64,000 nt of DNA from Chloroflexota bacterium. GTDB lineage: Bacteria > Chloroflexota > Anaerolineae > Anaerolineales > Villigracilaceae. The notes beneath the pieces were generated by a model, which worked only from the letters and a program-made list of their open reading frames with translations, had not been told where the DNA came from and searched no databases. This document shows, piece by piece, positions 7,541 through 15,171 of this stretch. Location of the stretch: positions 744,001-808,000 of the forward strand of contig JAIOOU010000003.1 in the NCBI GenBank assembly GCA_021414245.1, read 5' to 3'. How positions within the stretch are numbered: the first letter of the stretch is position 1; each line of letters opens with the position of its first letter. A program made the position numbers and the translations under genes.

Positions 7541-10513
7541 TTACACATCCTTCGCGCTGACCACAACATCAAATGGGACATTCAAAGCCTCAAAGTGCTT
7601 CTTGCCACAGTTGATCTTATCGGCTTCCGAGGTGCGGAGCTTGAGATAGTCTTTATTGCCTTTCGTCTCTCTTACCATGTAGATGGTATCGTCATCATAC
7701 TTGACAATAGCCCAGTCCGGGATATATTGTCCGACGGGGGTGTCGATCTTGAATTTTTCGGGGAGCTTGATGAAGAGCTTTATGTCATCGCGCTGATCGA
7801 GTTCTTTGGCAAACTCGTATTCAATTGAGGAACTGTACACAACCCATTCATGTGATGAGTGCTTGACCTGCAACGCGCTCAAATAATTAATGAGCTCTTC
7901 ACTTTTGAATAGTTCCATCTCCCATTCGGCTTCCTTGCCATCCACAACCAGCTTTTCGTATTTGATGCCGTTGACCAACAGGCGGTGCAGTTCGTATTTG
8001 AGGATGGCTGCGACTTGATCCATGAAACGCTGCGGATCAAGGAAGAATTCTTCAAGGCGGCCAGACTCTATTAAAATGCGCACCAGTGTCGCGCGGGTCA
8101 GCTCTGTTTGTTCCTGTAGGTACGCGAGAATATCAGGAATCGGTCGTGTGGAATAAGATAACGTATCGGTGGATACGCTCAAGCCCGTTGATACAACACC
8201 TGCTTTTTGCACATCCACTTGACCTGTGGAAATCCTGATCTTCGGTGCGGTGATACTGGGCATGTTCTTAATAGCACTGACTGCTTTGACTACCAATTCA
8301 TTCGTGTCAAATTCAACACGATACGTGGTCTTGGGTTTGATGCGATTCCATAACTCGATAAATTCAGGGCTTGCTTCCACGGCCTTCTTGAAATGATTCT
8401 TTCCTTCCTCCTTCTCGCGGCGGATGTGACGTTCGATAAGATAAGAAGACAGCAGGTCAATCACGGCTGGGGCAAGATTGGCAAGTGGGTCGGGAAGAGT
8501 TAACTTGAAGTCTGCGCGGCGGGGATCAAAGGCAGGTTGGATGCGATTTTCTTCATCCAAAAGCTTTTGTTCAATCAGTGCAGTTCGAATCGTTTTTGCA
8601 GCCTCGCGCCCAATCGGGATTTCTTCATCATTGACAACCTGCGTAAGTTTGGACAATGCCACCAGCGGTACTTTGCCAAAGGATACACCTTCGCTTTCAT
8701 ATTCACTTTGCAAGCCGCGGGCATAATCTTCATAGCTCTCGTTGGCGAAGACATAAAGCTTGTTGATCGAGTCATCTCGCACGCGCTCGCCGTTTTGATC
8801 GACAGGCAGGCGTAAACCGCGCCCCAAGGTTTGTCGGCGTTCGCGTTCGGTGCTCATTTCACGCAGGTTGCAGATTTGGAAGACGTTGGGGTTATCCCAA
8901 CCTTCACGCAGTGCGGAATGGCTGAAGATGAAGCGCAAGGGCTCTTCGTTGGAGAGCAGCTGTTCCTTGTTGCGCATGATCTTGTTGTAGATTTCATCAT
9001 CAGCCTGTGTAGCGCCATTCGTATCTTTGAGAATGCCTTTTTTATCCTGAGCAAAATAGCCATCATGCAGCTTCTCGACTGGGTGCTTGAGCCATTCTAG
9101 TTCTTTATAGCGTTCTTCCTTGACCAGTTCGGCGAAGGTTTCTTCAAAGGCTTTTGAAAACTTGCCTTGCACGGGCTTGCCGCTTTCATCGTAATCGCGA
9201 TAGTTTGCGACGCGGTCAATGAAGAAGAGACTCAAAACCTTTATGCCCCGCCCACGGACTTGTAACTCTTTATCCAGGTGACGTTTGACGGTGTGCCTGA
9301 TCTGCGTGCGCCAGATGTCGTCTTTCATGCCGCCCATCTCTTCACCCAGGCGCAAAATCTTGCTGTTCTCAAAGCGGATGAATTCAGCCCCAGGCTCGGC
9401 GTTAATCTCCGCCACAATGAAGCCATCTTTGTATGCGGCACGTTCATTTGATATATCAAATAAATTTGCACCATTCTTGATGCTCTTCACAATCTCGCGC
9501 GGACCGTCCTTGGTTTGCTCGTGAAGACGAAGCTTGGCCTTGATGCCAGTCTTGTATTCAATCTTTTCAACCTTCACAAAAGCATCATTTGCGCCGCCTT
9601 CGGCCACCGCAGAGGCGACCACAATTTGCTTGACCAGTTTCATATCAAAAGCACGGACAGGGTCTAGCTGATAGACCAAATTATATGGGTTGGTATGTGT
9701 GGCTGAATAACGCAGGGTGCACAGCGGATTAAGTGCCTTGATGGCTTCCTGTGCCTTCTCAGTATTGTCCACACTTTGCGGTTCATCAATAATCACAATG
9801 GGCCGTGCGGCCTGAACAAATTCAATTGGAGGCCGTCCAGATAAACGGTCGCTTTCCTTATAAATCACATTACTCTTTCGGTCTTCATCCGTACCTGTGA
9901 AGTTCTTTCGGAAGGCATCAATGTTAATCACCAGAATTTGCAGTGTATTGCTCACCGCAAACTGGCGCAGACGATTGACCTTCTTTGCATCGTAGACAAA
10001 ATATTCAGGCTTGATGTTATATATCGTATTGAAATGCTCTTCGGTAATTTCCAGGTTCTTTAAAACACCTTCGCGAATGGCAACACTCGGAACGACGATA
10101 ATAAACTTCTGAAATCCATATTTCTGTGATAACTCAAAAATAGTTCTTAGGTAAACATAGGTTTTGCCTGTGCCTGTTTCCATTTCTACGGAGAAGTGCG
10201 GACAGTTGCGGGCAAGATTCGCTGGTGTATCAAATAGCTCCCATGCTTCCAGCGGGGTAGCTTCGTCTTGAATTTCTATATCATTTTGATGTTGAACCAA
10301 ACGTGTGTTGCTCCGCAACTTGTCTTCATTCAATGCGATTTGGTTGCCCATGCCTAATTCGGTTTGCGCTTGGCCCGCGAATATTTCACCATAGTCACCC
10401 ACATTAATAGGCGTCATGCTGGATGCAGATTGGGGCTGACCTTCGAAAAGATCAGTGATGGCGGCGATGGCATCGAGTTGGAATTGCTGGTTGGGGTCGA
10501 AATGGATTTTCAT
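7541..10513 (-). CDS. res: type III restriction enzyme Res subunit (helicase-nuclease)
   Basis: 990 residues. The SF2 helicase core is complete: METGTGKTYVYLRT (Walker A, Lys117), a DEAD-like box in IVIIDEPQSVDN, an SATHT motif III and late motif VI (RQTLGRGLRLP). The C-terminus has an endonuclease-like PDWAIVKYDDD followed by YMVRETKGNKD, a PD-(D/E)xK arrangement with Glu-x-Lys. In type III systems, Res translocates or slides between two Mod-recognised sites and cuts. Mod is upstream but separated by a zinc-ribbon/TPR gene, which is unusual because mod and res are normally adjacent. Length is typical. Confidence 0.92.
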   Translation of the reverse strand: MKIHFDPNQQFQLDAIAAITDLFEGQPQSASSMTPINVGDYGEIFAGQAQTELGMGNQIALNEDKLRSNTRLVQHQNDIEIQDEATPLEAWELFDTPANLARNCPHFSVEMETGTGKTYVYLRTIFELSQKYGFQKFIIVVPSVAIREGVLKNLEITEEHFNTIYNIKPEYFVYDAKKVNRLRQFAVSNTLQILVINIDAFRKNFTGTDEDRKSNVIYKESDRLSGRPPIEFVQAARPIVIIDEPQSVDNTEKAQEAIKALNPLCTLRYSATHTNPYNLVYQLDPVRAFDMKLVKQIVVASAVAEGGANDAFVKVEKIEYKTGIKAKLRLHEQTKDGPREIVKSIKNGANLFDISNERAAYKDGFIVAEINAEPGAEFIRFENSKILRLGEEMGGMKDDIWRTQIRHTVKRHLDKELQVRGRGIKVLSLFFIDRVANYRDYDESGKPVQGKFSKAFEETFAELVKEERYKELEWLKHPVEKLHDGYFAQDKKGILKDTNGATQADDEIYNKIMRNKEQLLSNEEPLRFIFSHSALREGWDNPNVFQICNLREMSTERERRQTLGRGLRLPVDQNGERVRDDSINKLYVFANESYEDYARGLQSEYESEGVSFGKVPLVALSKLTQVVNDEEIPIGREAAKTIRTALIEQKLLDEENRIQPAFDPRRADFKLTLPDPLANLAPAVIDLLSSYLIERHIRREKEEGKNHFKKAVEASPEFIELWNRIKPKTTYRVEFDTNELVVKAVSAIKNMPSITAPKIRISTGQVDVQKAGVVSTGLSVSTDTLSYSTRPIPDILAYLQEQTELTRATLVRILIESGRLEEFFLDPQRFMDQVAAILKYELHRLLVNGIKYEKLVVDGKEAEWEMELFKSEELINYLSALQVKHSSHEWVVYSSSIEYEFAKELDQRDDIKLFIKLPEKFKIDTPVGQYIPDWAIVKYDDDTIYMVRETKGNKDYLKLRTSEADKINCGKKHFEALNVPFDVVVSAKDV

Positions 10514-10534
10514 GTAAGACAGGGACCTGTTCTC

Positions 10535-11428
10535 TTAGTGTTTCGTTGGGTCTTCAATTGCCACCTTTGCCTTTTCGTTTCTAAGATTGCTTTCCAGGGA
10601 TTTGATGTCGTCCTCAAGGTCGCCGCGAGTGGCTTTTGCCCAAATGCCGCTTTTCCCCTCCAGGGCCTTCAATTTTGCTTTGACCTCTGCGAGTGTTTTT
10701 TCGATCTTTGTAATATTGTTTTTTACTGTTTCCTTTTGATTCAGGCGTCCTAAAATTTGTATTTTCTCGATAACGGCTGGTCCCCAGGGGTTCCATTTGG
10801 CTTCCATGGCGCATGTATAAATATTCTGAAGATACTCTATGGTGTCCGGGTCGTTATCCGCCGCAGTCAAGAATAGGTTCATTGTCTCCACATACTCACC
10901 ACGGCTTTCTTCCTTTGCATTTACGCTGTTCACCATCATGTCCATAATGCCAGACGCGTAACTGTTGCTCTCAATGTTGTAAATCTCCCTCGCATGATTC
11001 AGGGCATCCAGCCCGCGCTTATTTAGCCATGCCGCGTATGTTTTCCTCAACTGGCTTTGTGATTCCATGATGCGGGGGTCGGCCGGATTGAGCCGCAAGG
11101 CTGTTTCAAGATATTGCATGGCAGAATCAAACTTGTCGTCTCGCGCTGTTGACAGCCAGAAGGTAGCCTGTGCCTTGATAATCCATGCATCGACGTTTTT
11201 GGTGTCGATTTCCAGCACCAGACTGCTGTATTTGACTGCGTCCTCGTAATTTTTTGCCTGGATTGCAATCTGTGCAAGTTCTGCAAAGCGTTTCAAATTG
11301 ACAGCTTCATTAAGGGCAGTTTCGCCTCTTAGGACAATCTTGGCTCCGCAATACATGCAATGAGCAACCGTGAGCTCATCTGGCAATTCCAGATTAGCAC
11401 CACAGGCAGAACACTGAAGCTTTTGCAT
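10535..11428 (-). CDS. zinc-ribbon and TPR-like protein inserted between mod and res
   Basis: 297 residues. An N-terminal zinc ribbon (CSACGANLELPDELT ... HCMYCGAKI; Cys at about 6, 9, 24, 27) is followed by a TPR-like helical repeat region (YEDAVKYSSLVLEIDTKNVDAW and similar). The C-terminus from residue about 225 is a charged coiled coil (KIEKTLAEVKAKLKALEGK). No enzyme motif is visible. Proteins of this build usually hold other proteins together. Its position between the methyltransferase and the nuclease suggests a regulatory or assembly role in that system. It could also be an unrelated cargo gene. Confidence 0.75.
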   Translation of the reverse strand: MQKLQCSACGANLELPDELTVAHCMYCGAKIVLRGETALNEAVNLKRFAELAQIAIQAKNYEDAVKYSSLVLEIDTKNVDAWIIKAQATFWLSTARDDKFDSAMQYLETALRLNPADPRIMESQSQLRKTYAAWLNKRGLDALNHAREIYNIESNSYASGIMDMMVNSVNAKEESRGEYVETMNLFLTAADNDPDTIEYLQNIYTCAMEAKWNPWGPAVIEKIQILGRLNQKETVKNNITKIEKTLAEVKAKLKALEGKSGIWAKATRGDLEDDIKSLESNLRNEKAKVAIEDPTKH

Positions 11429-11468
11429 ATTGGCAGTCTCCTTAATATTTCAGGTAAACCGATATTTA

Positions 11469-13361
11469 TTAAACTGTCTTAAACACAATCTCTTTATTCT
11501 TGAAAATCTGCACGGCATTGGTCTTTAATTGATCGTTGCCTGCAAACCCCAGGTCGAGACACACCACACGCTGGGGTTTCATCTCTGCCATCCCGCGGAC
11601 CGCTTCCAGCGTGAGTTCTTTTTCAAGGCAGATCAACATGCTACCGCCTGCCACGCTATATGCGGACTTGCCTGCCACTTCAACTTTCTCGACAGGTGTA
11701 GTAAGCGGGAAGCTGCTCTTGAGCAGGATTTCATACAGAATATCTTCACTTGTCCTTCCGTCTCGGATATGCTCAATATGTATTTCCAGTTGCTTTTCAA
11801 GCGCCTTGCCATCTTTTGGCGCAGTTGAATCCCAAGTCTTAAAGTTAGACTCTGCCAGTTTGAAGACGCGGAAGCCACGATCTTGCTTGCCATGTATGGG
11901 CAATTGACCAGCCTCTTCATCGTTTAATTTCTTGATTACGCGTCGTACCCTTTCCTTGGTAATTTCCGCTATGTTACGAGGTTTCCCAATACCATCTAAA
12001 TACTGTGCACTGGTGCGTTGTTGAATTATTTCTGTGTCAAGAACAGCAGGTAGCTGTATTAATATAAATCGCCGTTTTCCATTATCAATTGAATTCGCCT
12101 CAAGAACTGCATGTGCAGTGGTGCCAGATCCCGCAAAAAAGTCAAGTACTAATGAATCATTTGGCAGGTGACTTAAAATCTCAGTAATTAAATTCACTGG
12201 CTTTACAGTATCAAAACCATTACCATTGCCTAGGAGCTTGGTTAATTCTGCCTTTCCGGATTGAGATGTCCCAACTTGTTTTAAGTAAGACCAAAATGGT
12301 ATCAAGCCTGTTTCTTCATCCGCCTCATCTTCGGGATACACAGCCCGTTTTACTAAACCATCAACTATTTCTATGCGCCCACGTGCTACAAGGTCTTTTG
12401 CTGTTTCCTCACCAATTTGCCATTGCTTTCCTTCACGCGGCATGACGCCTAAAATCGGAAAAATTAATGTTGGCCTTGCATATGCTCCATCGAATGCGCG
12501 TTCAATAATTTCTAAGCGGCAGGCTCCAAAACGACCTTGATGAGGATATTTTCGTTCTTGCCCATTAGAAGCTAGAATAAAGGGCGGAAGTTCGATGCTA
12601 GGACACTTTGAATAAACAATAACATATTCAATATTTTGTTGAAGTCCAAATCTTGCTCTTCCAATGTTGTCGGGCTGAGTTGTCGTTATCCAAGTCAGGA
12701 CACCAACAAACGAGGTTTCTCCGAATATTTCATCGCACACTCGTCGAAGGTTTTCCATCTCATGATCATCAATACTGATAAAAATTAAGCCGTTTTCCTG
12801 CATTAGATTTCGCGCCAAATATAACCTTGCATACATCATGTTGAGCCATTTGGAATGATATCGCCCATCAGAGTCTGAATTGCTGCTAAACTTCTTTCCT
12901 GCAGTATCGGACTGACCTGTATATTGTAGATAAGTTTGCATGCTTTCTGAATAGTTATCAGGGTAAATGAAGTCATTGCCTGTATTGTATGGTGGATCAA
13001 TATAGATCATCTTAACTTTTCCCAAGTAAGCCTTTTGCAGGAGCTTCAAGGCTTCAAGGTTGTCACCTTCAATAATCAGATTCTCGGTTGTATCGAACTC
13101 TATACCTTCATTAGGTATAGGTAGTAAGGTCCCCATGCTGGGGGTTTGAACAGTTTTGAAACAGTCTGCTTTTCCGGGCCAAGTCATGCCGTACCGTTCG
13201 CGACCTACATCTATGGTTTGCCCAAGGACAAGTTTGAGTTTGTCAAAGTCAATCTTGCCCCCTTCGGTACGAATTTCAGGGAATAGGCGCAATAATTCAG
13301 CAGTTTTGTCTGTTGGCAGGTTGTGGGAAGCGAGATCGAGCTTTTCGGGTTGGTCGGTCAT
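11469..13361 (-). CDS. mod: type III DNA methyltransferase (Mod)
   Basis: 630 residues, the usual Mod length. DPPYNTG (Asp122-Tyr125) is the N6-adenine catalytic motif IV. FFAGSGTTAHAV near residue 427 is the AdoMet-binding motif I. Catalytic motif before cofactor motif makes it beta class, as all type III Mods are. The long region between them carries the target-recognition domain, which determines the site; that site cannot be read from the sequence. Mod methylates one strand and directs Res. Neighbours are a DUF262 protein upstream and the zinc-ribbon protein downstream. Confidence 0.93.
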   Translation of the reverse strand: MTDQPEKLDLASHNLPTDKTAELLRLFPEIRTEGGKIDFDKLKLVLGQTIDVGRERYGMTWPGKADCFKTVQTPSMGTLLPIPNEGIEFDTTENLIIEGDNLEALKLLQKAYLGKVKMIYIDPPYNTGNDFIYPDNYSESMQTYLQYTGQSDTAGKKFSSNSDSDGRYHSKWLNMMYARLYLARNLMQENGLIFISIDDHEMENLRRVCDEIFGETSFVGVLTWITTTQPDNIGRARFGLQQNIEYVIVYSKCPSIELPPFILASNGQERKYPHQGRFGACRLEIIERAFDGAYARPTLIFPILGVMPREGKQWQIGEETAKDLVARGRIEIVDGLVKRAVYPEDEADEETGLIPFWSYLKQVGTSQSGKAELTKLLGNGNGFDTVKPVNLITEILSHLPNDSLVLDFFAGSGTTAHAVLEANSIDNGKRRFILIQLPAVLDTEIIQQRTSAQYLDGIGKPRNIAEITKERVRRVIKKLNDEEAGQLPIHGKQDRGFRVFKLAESNFKTWDSTAPKDGKALEKQLEIHIEHIRDGRTSEDILYEILLKSSFPLTTPVEKVEVAGKSAYSVAGGSMLICLEKELTLEAVRGMAEMKPQRVVCLDLGFAGNDQLKTNAVQIFKNKEIVFKTV

Positions 13362-13393
13362 AAATCATCCTCTTATTGTTTTAGCAGTCAAAC

Positions 13394-15142
13394 CTATAAC
13401 ATCCAGACTTTTTTGAAGGCAAGTCTTGCCATTTCCTGCTGACGTTCAACTATATCTTTCTCTTCCCATTTCTCATTTAGGTTCTCGAGTTTTGCCACTA
13501 AATCAATGGTAATATCCAATTTTGAGCCCCTTAATTCCATTATTTTTTCACTGACAATGCTGTTTTGGGCCTTTGAATTAAGTACTTGTGATAGAAGTGT
13601 TAAGTTCCCGAGCTTGTTTACATAGTCTTTAATATCTTTTTTTGATAAATCCCAACCTTTGGCCGGGCTTTGTGGGAGTATGTGTTCAATATTAACTGTT
13701 CGGAAGTTAATTAGATATTCATCTGTTTTTTGATAATGAGCATTGATTTTTCCAAGAATATACTTGATCAATTGGCGGCGTTCTGTGCTGTTTTTGTAGG
13801 AAATCTCCGAAAAATACTCCAGAAATATATTTTCGGATGGGGCAATCTCCTTTAATTCATTTTGCAGATTTGAGAATATTGATTGTATCTTTTTTGTGGT
13901 TTTTTCGTTGGGGCCGTTTTTAGCCGTCTTTTCAATTTCAAGAGCACAGTTGGAGTAAAGCTTTTCCAGTCGATTTCCAGGCAATTTGCTTACGACAGAA
14001 TATTGAAATGTGAACTTTTCGATGAATTGAAAAAACTTGTATGGATCAAACCCTAAACGGTCGTAATTTCTAAGTACCGCCAGTAGAAGAATATAGCATT
14101 GTGATACATTCATTAGTCTGATTGCAAATACGGATTCATATATCTTGTAGCCGTGCCCCTTTAGTTCTCGAAAGTTCGATTCCTCCCCTTCAAGAAGCAT
14201 ATTATAATTTCTTGAATCGTCCCATAATGCTTGCAGAAGGGCCATCCACTCCAGGTTTGAAATATTCTTTTTTACGTCTTTGTAAAGCTTTTTTTCTTGG
14301 ACGAATCTGTAGGTTGATATCCAGTAATATCGGATAAATCTCTTAAGTTCAGTGTTTGTATCTTCAACATTTCTGGTGATTTCCTTCCAAACATCTTTAG
14401 CAAAATCTTTGTCGTCACCAGGTTTTATGTTCTTGAAGATCAGATTTTTTAATAGGTCGCCGACGGAGAGCTCCATTCCCCGCGCGTTGGTTGTCTCGAA
14501 AATATCATATGCGTCATCTTCACTCGATATTTCAACGTTAATGACCATCAACTCTCGAAGCTTTTTTCGAAGTTGTTTCAGTGTGTCAATCTGCGCATCT
14601 TTGTTTTGAAATCGACTTGTTTCAGCAAGGATTTTTTCCTTCAGATATTCGTAGTTGGACTTTACGCGTGCTTCTTCGTCCGAGTTGGTAGTGGAGCTTG
14701 AAATATCTTCCTCATTACTTTGGATATACCTTATGAAGTATTCGTCCAGTGATTCCGCTGCTTTTATGCGAAAAGAGCTGCGCCCCTCCCAGTCTTCAAT
14801 GGCGATATCCTGACGCTGAAAAAGGCCAGCATCTTCTTTTGCATCGATATTCTTTGCGACATCTCTGATTGCCGCCATTAGAATTGTTATCGTTAACAGA
14901 CGTTGTTGACCATCTATAATGTCAACATAACCATTTTCTTTTTCCTTTTCATTATTGAAAATGAATGAGCCAAGAAAATATGGGGCTTGATTGGTTATTA
15001 GGTCTTCCCAGAATTCCGTGATTTCTTCCAATCCCCAAGCATATGGACGTTGATAGCGCGGGATGCGATATTTTCTTCGCGTCTCAAATAATATATCCGA
15101 GAGTGGCTTGTCATCTGCTTCGAATGTAAAGCCCTGTTGCAT
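13394..15142 (-). CDS. DUF262-DUF1524 protein (GmrSD-like)
   Basis: 582 residues. The N-terminus has YQRPYAWGLEEITEFWEDL and DIIDGQQRLLTITIL, the DUF262 (ParB/sulfiredoxin-like) NTPase motifs. The C-terminus has NIEHILPQSPAKGWD, the His-containing DUF1524 nuclease motif (HNH-like). In GmrS-GmrD type IV enzymes these two parts cut modified phage DNA using NTP. Here both are in one chain, as in many single-chain relatives. This gene is visibly AT-richer than its flanks, which points to transfer. It lies in the middle of the defence-like operon. Confidence 0.87.
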   Translation of the reverse strand: MQQGFTFEADDKPLSDILFETRRKYRIPRYQRPYAWGLEEITEFWEDLITNQAPYFLGSFIFNNEKEKENGYVDIIDGQQRLLTITILMAAIRDVAKNIDAKEDAGLFQRQDIAIEDWEGRSSFRIKAAESLDEYFIRYIQSNEEDISSSTTNSDEEARVKSNYEYLKEKILAETSRFQNKDAQIDTLKQLRKKLRELMVINVEISSEDDAYDIFETTNARGMELSVGDLLKNLIFKNIKPGDDKDFAKDVWKEITRNVEDTNTELKRFIRYYWISTYRFVQEKKLYKDVKKNISNLEWMALLQALWDDSRNYNMLLEGEESNFRELKGHGYKIYESVFAIRLMNVSQCYILLLAVLRNYDRLGFDPYKFFQFIEKFTFQYSVVSKLPGNRLEKLYSNCALEIEKTAKNGPNEKTTKKIQSIFSNLQNELKEIAPSENIFLEYFSEISYKNSTERRQLIKYILGKINAHYQKTDEYLINFRTVNIEHILPQSPAKGWDLSKKDIKDYVNKLGNLTLLSQVLNSKAQNSIVSEKIMELRGSKLDITIDLVAKLENLNEKWEEKDIVERQQEMARLAFKKVWML

Positions 15143-15171
15143 GTTGGCATCTCCTTTTTTATGTGGGATGT

